DNA from: Neoceratodus forsteri
Lineage: Eukaryota; Chordata; Ceratodontiformes; Ceratodontidae
Assembly (NCBI GenBank): GCA_016271365.2
Contig: CM057454.1
Location: 458,023,501-458,087,500, forward strand
Length of the DNA: 64,000 bases
Direction: 5' to 3'
Shown here: piece after piece, positions 40,848 through 52,275 of the stretch
How positions within the stretch are numbered: position 1 is the first letter of the stretch
Layout of the letters: each line of letters starts with the position of its first letter
Translations under genes and position numbers: made by a program
Notes under the pieces: model-generated
Seen by the model: only the letters and a program-made list of their open reading frames with translations
Database searches by the model: none
Told to the model about the DNA's origin: nothing

Positions 40848-42010
40848 CTTATCTTGGAGGACAATATTGAAAGTTATATTTGAGGCATTTATTGTTGTGC
40901 AATTAAAGTATGCTGACATTGTGTCCTGCCAGTTTGCTATGTTTCTGGTGGTTCTTTTTTTGTAATTAATTTCTCTGGAGGTGCTTGGTTTGTCATACTG
41001 TATTTCTTTGGAGGTGGATGGTTCACTTTCATAGCTCAATATTCTGGATATTTGCTGTTATTTTTGTTCAATTATGTGTGAATATTCAGTTAGGGACTGC
41101 AGTTTTTTATGTTCAGAGACCTGTATGATGTCTGTTAGGGGGTATTCCACTATCTGTAAGTTGCTGGATAAGATGTTTTCTGAAGGAATGATTGGTGAGG
41201 CGTTTATAGGTTTTTATCCCAGCTCTCGCAATCATGTTTCTTACAATATTGCTGATGGTATTTATGCCCAGTGGTTGATTTTATACCACGCTGTTGGATA
41301 GTGTGCTTTTCCCAGGTGGTTTATTGCCAGAAAGAAAGGTACATCCTGATGTAGGGCTCCTTTAGGTCTTCTGCTTCTGTATAGAAGGCAATTTTTAACT
41401 GTGCATTTTTGGGGGTCTTTCATAAGGGTTTCATAAGCTCTTGTCTTTATTTTTCTGATGTCCTTCGGGTTTGATCCCATTCTAATTTTAGTTTGTCTCT
41501 CTGTGCAGTATTCTAGATATTTGATGTTCATTTTGTTGGCTTTTAATTTTATGTCACCCCATTTCAGATTTCTGGTTTTGGTGTAGCCATGTGTCCCCAA
41601 AGTATAACGTTACTGTCATCCACGTGGTTTTTATAAGTGACTGTGGGTTGTCAGGTCCTAATTTGTTTGAATCATACATTTGTTGTATTATGTCATTGGT
41701 GATTTTGTCCACTGCCATTCTTCTGTTGCTTTTTCCTTGTTGTTTAAGTTGTTTTTGTTTAGATTCTAGTACTCGTCGAGTATGGTGGAATTTCATTGAG
41801 ATTCTGGAGCACTATTTTGTTTAAGGTATCTCTATACTTTGGAAAACTGATTTTAGGGTGAGAGGTTCATCTTATCTGATGTCTTTTCTTTGACAAGTCA
41901 TGAAATAGTGGCACAGTATTGTATCTAATTTTTCTGGTGCTTTTTGGTGAATAGCTTCTGTAATGTTTAATTCTTCTCTGAAGTATTTTTTCAGAGTTTG
42001 GATGTCTCCT
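40848..42010 (-). pseudogene. Crypton-type tyrosine recombinase (DUF3504-like)
   Basis: Minus strand: LKKYFREELNITEAI and KAPEKLDTILCHYF (N-terminal SAM-like part, near 41900-42000), then ESKQKQLKQQGKSNRRMAVD (41700-41760) and LGPDNPQSLIKTTW. FGDTWLHQ follows, then WGDIKLKANKMNIKYLEYC with TERQTK (41450-41560), LYRSRRPKGA, PFFLAINHL, and finally VSEHKKLQSLTEYS (41070-41120). These match the DUF3504/Crypton recombinase, known in domesticated vertebrate proteins such as ZMYM2 and KIAA1958: the ERQTKTR-type block and the terminal SGHK..SL..Y block with His and the expected Tyr. Two or three frameshifts and stops. It would cut and rejoin DNA through a tyrosine, without DDE chemistry. Confidence 0.72.
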
Positions 42011-42199
42011 GTTTTTTTATGTGTTTATGTTTTTTGAGCTCTGTAGATATTCATCAGTGTAGTCATTGTCTATTCTATGTGCTCCAACATGGCTTATTAT
42101 TGTTTGCTGAGTTTCTCTGTTTTTTTGTATTTCTTGTGTGCTGTCTAGATTGAGTAAGGGCTCCGTATCATTCTCTAAATGAGTTTGCATGTCCTGTAT

Positions 42200-43420
42200 T
42201 TCCTCTTGTAAATTGTGGCTTTTCAAATCCATGCTGGCTTGTTGCTTCCTTTGACTGTTTGTGTTAGCAGTTTGTATTTTCTTGCCATTGTTTCTATTAT
42301 CCTAGCTTTTTTATTTAATTTTTTCTCTCTGATTTCTTTTATAAGTCTTTCTTCTGTGCTAGAGTTGCAAACATCTTCAAATTCAGGCGTGGCAAGGTAT
42401 CCCAAAAGCTGTTTGTGTGAGTGTTCAATTGTTCTTGGATAAATTTCTCCATATGCTCCCTACCAGTATCTTCAGCGCACACTAGACTGTATAATTTCAG
42501 CTGGTACTACAACTCCTGTTGCAAAGTTCACACGTTGGAGACACTCACTATCATAATTTTCTGGAAGAATGAATGGGTTTGGCATTAGTTTCATTGTGAA
42601 CACTGACTGAAGCCTCTGCACATCAGCTTCATCCCTCTTCAGTTACTGGATTCCCAATTCTTTGTGAGTGCTGTTTCAGTCTCCTGCAAGCCACACACAT
42701 GCTTTGTGGCACTTGTTATGACGGCTCTCTCATGGCTGGTGAGAGACCATCTCTCTAGAGCTCCTGGCTGTTGAGTGATTCTGATGATGCCCCCTAATTT
42801 CTTGGAATCAGGGTTCAGAGACTGCTCTAGGGCCATATCTGTTCATACCTGACTGGTTGACTTGAGCGACTGACTGAGTGATTTCCTTTCATGAACTCTT
42901 CATGCACCTGGGAGGGTGTACTTGGGAGTTGGTTCATGTCTACAAGAAATATGGGCATCCATCTTGCATAATTGGTTCTGTCCAGGGAGAAGTATGGCAC
43001 CATTCCAGCAGTAGAAGACAAGTGCAACAGCCAGTTCCCATTTCTCTCAGCTCGAATGAATGTGAGTGAAAGTTGCACCATCTGAGTATATGAGTTTCAG
43101 AAAGCAAAGAGATGTGATTTTTGAGCAATCTTCAGCTTTGAAAGACATAAACAGCTGCTGAAGCTCATTCAGGTCTCTGCACAACTCCCTGAAGTTTTCA
43201 TGCAGAATTTTGCCCCTTTCAGTGCTGTTTCTGTACACCTTGATTTTGCTGTTGAGATTTTCCACTTCTGTGGCATTCAGGCTGTCATAATGCTCTCCCT
43301 TGTTTTGAACCAATTCCGAGAATGACTGCCATTGCCTTATTAAAATATGCACACTTATATATACTTCACTCCTCAGAGGTTCAGACCACGATGTACAAGC
43401 ACTCTTCAACATCTGCTTGA
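42200..43420 (-). pseudogene. Conserved element-associated protein with NYARW motif
   Basis: Minus strand in three joined blocks. First, 43412-43050: SEVYISVHILIRQWQSF and a helical ENLNSKIKVYRNSTERG. Second, 43081-42830: RNGNWLLHLSSTAGMVPYF, LDRTNYARWMPIFLVDMNQL, and FMKGNHSVSRSSQPVRYEQI. Third, 42836-42640 and below: LEQSLNPDSKKLGGIIRIT and ALERWSLTSHERAVI, then MPNPF, VNFATGVVVPAEI, and EIREKKLNKKARI. I recognise this NYARW-containing protein type as recurrent in repeat-rich animal genomes, but I do not know its function. It lies just upstream of the tyrosine recombinase, same strand, about 190 bp apart, so it may be the second gene of one element. Decayed by a few frameshifts. Confidence 0.55.
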
Positions 43421-43700
43421 CCTTTGACCTTTTGACACTTGACCATTAACATTTTTGCCCTAAATATACAGTTCATCCAGGAAATGTCAAGATGAACATA
43501 AATATCGCATTTCATGATTCTATTATTATTAGTTCTTGAGTTATCATAATAACTCTATGATATGTATCTGACCTTGAGATTTGACCTTTTGACCCTAAAT
43601 GTGTTGTACAGCCAGAGTATGTCAAGATGAATGTGTACAACAAATTTGGTGATCCCATTGCAATTGATTTTTGAGTTATCATGTGTACAATCCCATATAC
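43421..43700. repeat. Two tandem ~125-bp units with TGACCTTTTGACCC and GAGTTATCAT
   Basis: Unit 1 (about 43425-43555) and unit 2 (about 43560-43685) share TTGACCTTTTGAC, CCTAAAT, TGTCAAGATGAA and TTGAGTTATCAT in the same order. Non-coding. Possibly the upstream boundary of the recombinase element. Confidence 0.65.
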
Positions 43701-45387
43701 CCATGTACCGAGACCACTATGCACACCGTCCAATTCACGCCGGCTAATTACTGATAACACAAATCTATAGTACAACAGGTCTAGAAATGTTCCTTAGGTA
43801 TTTCGTTAACTAGACTAAGTGACAGAACTTCTGAATACTGGGTGTGCTACATGGTCAATTTGAACTAGTGTTAGCTCCTGGTCTATTGTAGAAATGTATG
43901 AAAATGCCAGCAGAAACAGGCCTCACAGTCTATCGAGTCTGCTCGATTGTGCAGCAAGCTATCAAGGTTGATAGTGATGCAGAATAATCTCAGAATTGCT
44001 GGTGATACTCCAAGCTTTGAAATATAGCTGCTGATGATGAGAAGTGTTCATAATCAGTCCCATCTATTTGATGCATTGGTAAAGAAATGACATGAAGATG
44101 TATTTAGCTCTGTAGCAGGTACAGAGGCTAAAGATCTTTCTTCACTGAATGGTTCCTTCAAATAAATAGTAAACATGTTGACATCTATTGTGTTTTTCTG
44201 GAGATATTCCTAATTTTATTCTGCTGTCCATAACCCTCATTTTCTTTGTCATCAAGAGTGATCACCTCCTGAATGCAGTCATTGTTTTATCATTTTGCCA
44301 TTTTCAATACAAGATGACACCACTGGAGGGAGCTCCAGTTCTGTAAATGGCTCAGTGTAATTTCAATTTGCCTCATGATGACCAGGATTATGAGGTTAAA
44401 GCTAGAATTGACAAAGGTCATGTTGAAAAAGAAACAACTGGTGATTTGTGAGTTTCTCCAAGGGATTTCCATTTGATCAGTAGTCTTTCACGAATGGCTG
44501 CACAGCTTTCTGTCAGGACTGTGTGCCACGAAGTGCCTCTCCCTATGCTCTGCCACATGCCTGTCAGAGGCGTTGTAAATATAAATCCAACAACTGTTTC
44601 AGGGATGGTGGGTAATGTGTAGAGTGTGTAGATAAATCCACATTGACAGACTTAACTGTTTATTCTCATTTGGAATCTACTGGCTAGATACATTTTTATC
44701 CTGCATTTGCTTATCTCTCATCTACTGTACATTGCTTTCATTTTTTCTGCCATGGTACTGTACATGTGTTTTGGGTACACCAGCATTCAAGGGAGGGCCA
44801 GCCCAGTTGCTTGTATAAAATATAGTGGTGTGCGGTATGGGTAGTGTAGGGCAAATTGGCAATAGCATTGTATACTGAGTCCAGTTTGGCAAGACCATAG
44901 ACAAAGTCATTGTATTCTTTTATCTTTGTCTTTTTACCTCCCTCCCAGGTCTCCTCCACTCACTTTCCTGTTGGCAGCCTCCCAGCCCCATTAGCCACTA
45001 AACTCACCCCATGGTGCTCCATAGCTTACCCTCATGGCAGGCTGAAGGGAGTGCCCATGTGCTGCTCTGAAGTCCTCATCCAGTGGAGCATGGACTACCA
45101 GTGTTCACCTCGTTGGGTAACATTACAAACAATAGAAAAGACCACAGATGACTGGTGGTGCCCTCAGTAATGGCACTTTGCAGACAGAAAAAAAGGGCAT
45201 TCTCCACTGCTGGTAGAGAAATAAAGGATGCCAGTCTCAAAGCTTCATGAGCAAACAGTGCAGACTTTATTTCTGATATGTTCCAGCTCTGAAATTCTTT
45301 ATCAAGGACACACATGGTAAATATAAGTTTACTTAAATACCACCTACCAATGATGGTATCACTGATGGGGGCAGGACTGACACAACA
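43701..45387. other. Non-coding stretch, possible PLE 3' end at 45180-45360
   Basis: No gene pattern over 1.7 kb. On the minus strand the part near 45240-45310 reads CTTGATAAAGAATTTCAGAG, then GGAACATATCAGAAATAAAG, reminiscent of the 3' UTR of the PLE at 24996 (TGATAAAG, then AATAAA), but similarity is weak. Confidence 0.4.
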
Positions 45388-46011
45388 TGCATAGAAACAT
45401 AGACTTCGACGGCAAATAAAGACAGCTTGGCCCACCCAGTCTGCCCATTTCCCTACCTTTCAGATAAATTGCAGATCCTAGTAAACCAACAGCCTGCTTG
45501 CTCCTACCCCCCACTAGAATTGCCTTATGTTTGTCCCTGCATTCTTGAATTCCCACACTGTTTTTGATCCCACTACCTGCTCTGGAAGGCTGTTCCATGC
45601 GTCCAACCACCACCCTCTCTGTGAAAAAAATACTTCCTCACATTACCCCTGAGCAGTCCCCCCTCTGTCTTCAAACTGTACCCTTGTTCTTGTGTATGCC
45701 TTTTTTCTGTAAGATGCTACCTCTTGGTTTTGTTGATTCCTTTGAGGTACTTGAACGTTTTCTTTGTCATACCTCTCTCCCTCCTTTCCTCAAGGGTATA
45801 CATATTAAGCTCCTTTAGTCTCTCTTCGTATGGCTTCTGGTGCAGACCCTGCACCATTTTAGTTGCCCTCCTCTGGAATGCCTTCATCTTGCCTATGTCC
45901 TTGTGGAGATGGGGTCTCCAGAACTACATGCAGTACTCCAGATGGGGTCTCACCAACTGTCTGTGCAGAGGGATAACAACTTTCTGTTTTCTACTGGTGA
46001 TGCCTCTGCAG
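45388..46011 (-). mobile_element. CR1-type LINE copy F, 3' end
   Basis: Minus-strand CR1 tail from the RGITSRKQKVVIPLHRQL block (45950-46005) down through the GHNLKTEGG-like region and 3' UTR to the CATAGAAACATAG tail near 45390. It is split from its upstream part (48046-49693) by the LINE at 46012. Confidence 0.85.
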
Positions 46012-48045
46012 GTGGCTCCACCATATCAGAACCACGTGCAGTTGCCACGGTCTTCAGCTTGGTGTTCATTGGCAGTGCGTCCCCTCTCTACTCAAACCCA
46101 CCGCCTGCTACACGCCACCTGACATCCACATTCCTACCCACTCAAACCCCTTGCCTGGTTTTCTCCTTCTCTCTGGTTACTCCATCTGAAGTACTCCATG
46201 CCCTGCTTGCCCCCAATCCCTCAAAGGGTAAATGCCCCTCAGGTCTGGATGCCAAAATGCTCTACCTTTCTGCCCCAGCAATCGCCTTACCTCTAGCATC
46301 CCTTTTCAACCTCTCCTTCACTACAGCCTCTTTACCCTTGGATTGGAAGCATGCCACAGTCATCCCCCTCTCTAAAGGCAGTGACCCATCCTCCCCCGGA
46401 AATTACCACCCCATCTCCCTCCTACCCACTCTAGCCAAAATCCAGGAGCAGCTAGTCCTCATGCAACTTACCGCCTTCCTTGACTCCTCCTCATCCTTCT
46501 TTACTCCAAATCTGTCTGGTTTTAGGAAATCCCACTCCACCGTCACTTCCTTCCTCAGACTCACTGACTCCATCCTGACAGGTATGGACAAAGGTCACAT
46601 CACATCTGCCATTTTCATTGACCTAGCTAAGGCTTTCGACACAGTCTCACATGCCCTTCTCCTGTCGAAACTCTCCAATGCAGGTCTCTCCAGTGCGTCC
46701 ATCAGCTGGTTCAAATCATACCTGGCAGAGAGGTCCCAATCAGTAAGAATTGGTAACCCCCTCCCTGTCACCATTGGTGTTCCCCAAGGATCTGTCCTTG
46801 GCCCAATCCTGTTCTCCATTTTCCTAAACGACCTGCCATCAACCTGCCCACATACATCCATTCACATGTACGCAGACGATACAGTTCTGTATACCTCAGG
46901 CCACTCCCCACTGGAAGTAGCATCCAGACTCCAGCAAGATTTCATCAATGTTCAGCACTGGTTTCGCACTAACCAACTTATTCTCAATGCCAAGAAAACA
47001 GTCTCCTTAACCTTCAGCATGAGACAGAGACTCTCTCAACTCCCTGCCTCTCCCACCTTCAAAACCCTTGATGGGACCCCCTTAGAAGTTTGCACCTCTT
47101 TCAGATACTTAGGGGTCTGGCTGGACCAACACCTTGACTTTTCTACTCACATTGAAGCAACCCACAAAAAAACTGTACCCCAGGCTGGGTGCACTTTGCC
47201 GTAACCATAGCTGCATTCCTCTGCCAGACCGCAAAGAAATACTGCAGAAAATGATCCTCCCTATTTTTGACTATGGGGACGTAGTATACAGAGCCGCCCC
47301 CAAATCCACCCTGGCTAGAGTGGATTCGCTTTTCAACTCCTTCTGCTGCTTCGCACTGGACTGCCCATCCTCCACCCACCACTGCGACCTCTACCGGTCC
47401 CTTAACCTCTCCTCACTTTTCAACAGGCACCGGTACCATTGTAATAGACTCACAGTAAAATTCTGGGCCCAGTTATTGCCCTCCTACCTCGCCTCCACCC
47501 TAACTGCTCAAACACCATCTACATACTCACTCAGGACTTCCGACTCCCAGCTCTTTCAAGTCCCGTTCATGGCGACCTCTGCTGGCCAGTCAGGTTTTAG
47601 AGCCCGACTACCAAAACTATGGAGCTCCCTACCTATGGACATATGGCATGCCCCCTCCTCTCAGCAACAAATTTCCCTCCTAAAAGGGCAAGTCTCCACC
47701 AACTGCCCATGCTGCCTAGACTCATACTAGAATGAGTCAGCTTGCCAGCTGCTAAAACTATGGTTTCCCTCGAAATGTTCTAACTCTGTCCCAGTTAGTT
47801 GTCACTGCACTTTTCTACTGATTACTGCCTGTTGCATGCTGTGTACATACTGTTTATATTCCTATATATGTCTTTTGCATATAATCTGTGTGAATTTTCA
47901 ATATTCTGTATTTTGCATCACTGTATTTTCATATGTATGTAACATCCCATCCCCAACAACCCCCAGGACGCATCTGGAATTGAGCGGTAATCTGCTCAGT
48001 ATGCCTTTCCCGGTAAAACTTTTAAATAAATAAATAAATAAAAAA
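46012..48045 (+). mobile_element. L2/Rex1-type LINE with nearly intact RT, inserted in CR1 copy F
   Basis: A plus-strand LINE of 2 kb. It starts in front of the RT and ends in AAATAAATAAATAAATAAAA (47, 48-kb junction), a (TAAA)n tail. About 100 bp of CR1 target expected between the two flanks (compare 21680-21785) is missing, so insertion removed target DNA. It is the best preserved LINE RT of the window. Confidence 0.82.
46020..47733 (+). pseudogene. Reverse transcriptase of the L2/Rex1-type LINE
   Basis: KCPSGLDAKMLYLSAPAIAL and PISLLPTLAKIQEQLVLMQL lead into SGFRKSHSTVTSFLRLTDSI, then IDLAKAFDTVSHALLLSKL (motif A). GVPQGSVLGPILFSIFLNDL lies near 46775-46835, and HMYADDTVLYTS near 46865-46895 with both catalytic aspartates. 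WFRTNQLILNAKKTVSLTF and FRYLGVWLDQHLDFSTHIE follow. One frameshift near 47170 moves the C-terminal part (PIFDYGDVVY, LNLSSLFNRHRYH, RLPKLWSSLP) to another frame, ending at a TAG near 47730. Apart from that the whole region is open. The endonuclease domain is missing. The open frame formally begins at 45840 in antisense CR1 sequence; that part is accidental. Confidence 0.85.
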
Positions 48046-49693
48046 TGTTGTTGTTGTTAGTACCCTCCCATTGTGTACTCTTCCCCTGGGTTTTTATTTC
48101 TTAGGTGCATTACTTTGCACTTCTTGGCATTGAATCTAAGCTGCCATACTTTTGACCATTCCTCCAACCTTGCCAAGTCCCTTCTCATGCTATCCACCCT
48201 CCGTGCATCAACTCTGTTGCAGATCTTTGTGTCATCTGCAAAGAGTCATGCATTTCCTTCCAGCCCTTCTGCAATGTTACCTCTAAAGACATTAAAGAGG
48301 ACTGGCCCCAGTACTGAACTCTGCGGTACCTCGCTAGTAACCCCCCTTTCCTCAGAGAGGACTCTGTTTACTATTACCCTCTGCGTCCTGTTATCCAGCC
48401 AATTTTTTACCCAGGCTACCACCCTGGGACCCACTCCAAGGCTGGCTAACTTGTTTATTAATCTTTTGTGTGGGACTGTGTCAAGGGCCTTGTTAAGGTC
48501 TAGGTAGGCCACATCCACAGCCCCTCCCTGGTCTACTATTTTAGTCACCCAGTCAAAGAAATCTACTAGATTTGTAGTACACGACTTTCCCACTGTGAAT
48601 CCATGCTGCCTTGGGTCCTGTGCCCTGCTGACCTCCAGGTACTCAACAATTCTTTCTTTCAGAAGTGATTCCATAATTTTCCCTACCACTGAGGTATAAC
48701 TAACAGGTTTGTAGTTTCCTGCCTCTGTCTTGCTCCCACTTTGGTGGAGGGAAATAACATCTGCCTTCCTCCAGTCTTCAGGTACCACACCATCTTCCCA
48801 TGATTTGTTAACAAGGGCAATCAGTGGTGTCACTAGTTCTCCTCTTAGTTCTTTTAGAATTTTGGGGTGGATCCCATCAGGCCCCATTGCTTTGTCCACC
48901 TTGAGTTTTAGGAGTTCTTTCAGGGTCCTTTCTTCTGTGAATGAACTGGCATCGATTCCCCTATTCTGATGCTTCTATTGTTTGGTTTAGGTACCACCCC
49001 TTCTCTTCTTTTGTGAATGCTGAGCAAAAGTATTCATTCAGGATCTCTGCCTTTTCACTGACACCCTCTGCCCACCTCCCTTCCCCTTTATTAAGCCTCA
49101 CTATCCCTCCCTTGGTCTTGTTTGCTCACTAACATACCTATAAAAGATTTTATTCCCCTTCCTAACGGAGTTGGCTATATTTTCCTCTGTCTGGGCCTCT
49201 GCTATTATGACTGCCTTCCCTGCTTCCTTCTACTTTAACTGATACAGTTTCATCTCCTGCTCCTTCTGTGTTGCCTTATACTTCCCGAATGCTATCTTTT
49301 TCTCCCTAACCTTCCCTGCCATGTCTTTTGTGAACCACAGACCTTTTTTCCTTCATTTTGTTTTATTTGTCTCACACAAAGGCTTGTTGCCTCTGTGATG
49401 GCAGTTTTGATTTTTCCTCATTGTTCCTCCACCCCTCCTTCCTGCCCATTTTCTAGTGAATTCCTTATGCACTCTCCCATTTTGCCAAAATCAGCCCTCC
49501 TAATGTCCAGTACCCCTGCCTTTGTATGGCTTGACTCTATGGCTGTGTTTATCGTGAACCACACTGTTTGGCGGTCGTTTGTTCCCAGATGGCACCCACT
49601 TCTAAATCTGAGATCCTCTCTTCATCCCTGTTTGAGAGTACCATGTCTAAGATTGCTCCCTCCCAAGTGGGTTCCAACACTAGCTATCTGTAG
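48046..49693 (-). pseudogene. CR1-type LINE copy F, RT and endonuclease end
   Basis: The clearest CR1 RT of the window: 217 codons open on the minus strand (48899-48246). KAMGPDGIHPKILKELRGEL, VVPEDWRKADVISLHQ and SVVGKIMESLLKERIVEYLE are followed by HGFTVGKSCTTNLVDFFDWV, DVAYLDLNKALDTVPHKRLI, NWLDNRTQRV and VPQSSVLGPVLFNVF. Then HAFADDTKICN near 48215-48250 with both aspartates. Upstream, the linker (49180-49400) and the LEPTWEGAIL end of the endonuclease near 49650 are decayed. Truncated at about 49693. Confidence 0.88.
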
Positions 49694-49793
49694 ACTACTG
49701 TATGATAAAAAATGCTCAAAAGTGAAAACTAGTGCCAGTGTAAAAAAAAAAAAGAAATATATATATATATATATTAGCGGCAAAAAAATCCAT
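49694..49793. repeat. A-rich and (AT)n stretch
   Basis: Poly(A) run at 49742-49753 followed by (AT)n to about 49775; borders the foldback element. Confidence 0.75.
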
Positions 49794-50106
49794 TTAATGC
49801 ATTTGTTAGGGTTGTTCCACAGTGACAAAAGTGAGGAATTTGGTTATGGTTTGAAAGCCCCCTCTGACCCCCCCGCCCACACTTCCCAACCGCATCAGGG
49901 TGTGCGCTAGTTGTCGGCCCTAACTCACCCCATCAGATGTGTGAAGAAGCAGAGGTATAGGAGAATGGGGTGAGAGTTAGACTGACAACCCCAACGCGCA
50001 CCCCGATGCCAGTTGGGGGTGTGGACGGGGGGTTCAAAGGGGGGCTTTCAACCCTAACACCGTATTTCGTCGCCTTTGTCGCTATGGAACAACCCTAATG
50101 CATTAA
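49794..50106. mobile_element. Foldback MITE, ~313 bp
   Basis: Almost the whole length is an imperfect palindrome. TTAATGCATT and TAGGGTTGTTCCA on the left are mirrored by TGGAACAACCCTAATGCATT on the right; inner arms TTGAAAGCCCCC/GGGGGCTTTCAA and CTAACTCACCCCAT/ATGGGGTGAGAGTTAG surround a short loop near 49950. No coding capacity. Flanking bases do not give a clear target duplication. A non-autonomous DNA transposon of unknown superfamily. Confidence 0.75.
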
Positions 50107-50149
50107 ACTGAGTTTTTACCTCTAATTTCCCTTCTTTTTGAGAATGATA

Positions 50150-50465
50150 ATGAGAAATAGTGAATGTAATGTGGTGGCAGGAGCATGGGGACCTTTGGGC
50201 CCCGCACTCCCACCATGTGATGTCTTGTCACATAGTAACACGGTGCCTGCAAATGCAAATGGTAATGCACATGGTGACACAAAGTGAAACAGAAAGATAA
50301 ACAGTACTGTAGGCACAAATGGTTAAAATAATGCAAACGCAAGCACAAATGAAAACGCAAAGGGTAACGCACATGGTGCCGTAGATGGGAACGGTAAGTG
50401 AAACAGGTACGGAACCGCAAGCAGAGCGGTAAGGGTAACAGTAATGTAAGCGCATAGGCTGTTTT
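50150..50465. repeat. Degenerate short-period repeat (AAATGG/GGTAACGCA type)
   Basis: Recurring GCAAATG, GGTAACGCACATGGT, GAAACAG and AACGCAA words at roughly 6- or 12-bp spacing suggest an old, eroded microsatellite or minisatellite. The long open frames on the minus strand come from this regularity and are not genes. Confidence 0.6.
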
Positions 50466-50719
50466 TCCCCAAAAGCTGCATAGAGAAAGACAGTGAGTAC
50501 AAAGAAAGTATGCATAATAATGTGTCTCGGAGCAGAAAATATGGAGTTGGAATACTAAATTGCTTATATCTCAGGAACCGTACAATGTAGAAAAAAAATT
50601 TAAATGTCATATGATGTATAACTTTCCTGGGTATTTTTGCATTTAGCACCCAGCAGGGGGCTAAGAATTTTTCTAATGAAAAGTCGCTATTTCACACCGT
50701 TTCCGAGAGACGGGCCCTG

Positions 50720-51110
50720 AAAGGTGCGGCGAATGCCGTAATATTATCCTAAGGGAAAAAAAGAGAAGTTTGGAGTGCGATAACTTTGGCTCCCTGTAAT
50801 ATTTTTTCACCAAACCACTGAAAGGCACATCTGTGGGATGTTGGCTTTCTTCCCTCTAAATTTCAGCCCAAAAGACTTAACTGTTATTTTGCAGCAGGGC
50901 GGCAGAGGATTCCTGTAATGTGGTGGATGCCGTAATGTTATCCTATGGGAAAAAGCATCAATTTTTAGAGTGCCGTAACTTTGCCGCCCTGTAATATTTT
51001 TTCACTAAAATACTGAAAGGCACATCTGTGAGATGTTGGCTGTGTTCCCTCCAAATTTCAGCCCAAAACACCAAACCATTCTTTTGCAGCAGGGTGGCAA
51101 AGAATTGCTG
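50720..51110. repeat. Two tandem ~190-bp units, with diverged copies beyond
   Basis: GCCGTAATATTATCCTAAGG, then GATAACTTTGGCTCCCTGTA and ACTGAAAGGCACATCTGTGG (from 50733) recur as GCCGTAATGTTATCCTATGG, GTAACTTTGCCGCCCTGTA and ACTGAAAGGCACATCTGTGA (from 50928), about 194 bp apart. A weaker third version (TAATATTTTTTCACAAAATC, then AAAGGTACATCAGGGA) is near 51509-51545. Confidence 0.8.
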
Positions 51111-51853
51111 TCATTTTGCCATAGCCTGGAAAAGTAGTGTCGCAATTTATGAAAGCTTTCACAAAAATTTGTGACACTTTCATGAGTGCGACACTACTTT
51201 GTGAAATTACTTTTTCCAGAAACTTGAAAAACATATTTCTAGGGTGTTTAAGCTCAAAATAAAGACATGCCTAACATCCTCAGGGTCCGACTAAGTAAAC
51301 ACAAAAAGAATTGTGTTGCTAGAGGGTCCCAAATTTAAATGCCAAGCATTTTTATGATCCCCAACTGAAAACAAAATGCTGGATTTGTGAAAGTAAAAGG
51401 GCCATTTGCGAAAGTAAAAACTGCATTTACGAAAGTGTTGAACTTTTTGTTAACTTTTCACATTGACTTGTAATGGGAAACTGTTTTTGAATAACTTTTG
51501 AACCAATTAATATTTTTTCACAAAATCTTCAAAAGGTACATCAGGGACCCCAGCCACACGTTCCCTGAAGATTTAGGACCGGTCACGTAAACTGTACGAC
51601 CTGTAGAGACGACCAAAGAATTGCAAAAAAGCGTAAATGTGCGGGCAGATCATGCTTAATAACTCCACAGCTGTATATCCAAACAGTACAAAAGTTGGCA
51701 TATCCCAAGATGTATGGTTCTTGATTGTGTATGTCAAATTTCAGGCAAATCTGTTGAATGGTTGCAAAGTTATTAAGGTGCAAAATTTTAGGTTTAACAT
51801 GTAAATGGCTCCTCAACCCTAACTATGGTAAAGTAGCACTACTGTATACTACC

Positions 51854-51854
<1 letters not shown>
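51111..51854. other. AT-rich non-coding stretch
   Basis: No gene pattern. Phrases such as AACTTTTGAACCAATTAATA and GCAAAGTTATTAAGGTGCAA look like diverged members of the preceding tandem repeat. Confidence 0.5.
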
Positions 51855-51893
<39 letters not shown>

Positions 51894-51950
51894 GTATATA
51901 TATATATAGAACATTACAAAGTTAAACATATATATATATATATATAGACA
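51855..51950. repeat. (TA)n microsatellite, interrupted
   Basis: Three TA blocks (about 51856-51885, 51893-51908 and 51930-51945) separated by CACACAG and by a short unique stretch. Confidence 0.88.
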
Positions 51951-51956
51951 GATAGT

Positions 51957-52275
51957 TAAAATGGTTAGACTTGAATGTTCAAGAAAGTCACACCATTTTT
52001 GTCTGCCACATAAGAAAACCTAAGATTAGGATTTGTGAAGGATCTAAAATTAATAATTTCCTCCAGTTCTGTTACACTGCCATGACACACTGCCACTAAA
52101 TCATCCATAACGCATGTCAGTAACACTAGTTTGTTGCAAAATGGGTTTACGTCACTATTTTGGACAAATTCTTGTTCTCACAGCGCTATATGTAGGTTGG
52201 CAACATATGGGGCAAAAGTTGTTCCTATTGCTGTCCCCTTGATTTGCAAATAAAAAATATCCCAAAAAGTAAAAA
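51957..52275 (-). pseudogene. Second Penelope-like element, RT palm fragment
   Basis: Minus strand: FWDIFYLQIKGTAIGTTFAP, then YVANLHIALWEQEFV (52170-52260), matching the PLE Q..GTAMG..FAP.YANL..A..E block. VMDDLVAVCHGSVTELEEII near 52070-52120 carries an M-DD catalytic pair. A FLNIQV end lies near 51975. One open reading runs through much of it. The N-terminal part of the same RT is at 55060-55400; 2.8 kb of other repeats separates them. Confidence 0.72.

Noticed and set aside
45840..46011. N-terminal extension of the LINE RT at 46012-47733
   Set aside because: This part is antisense CR1 and becomes open by chance at the insertion junction.
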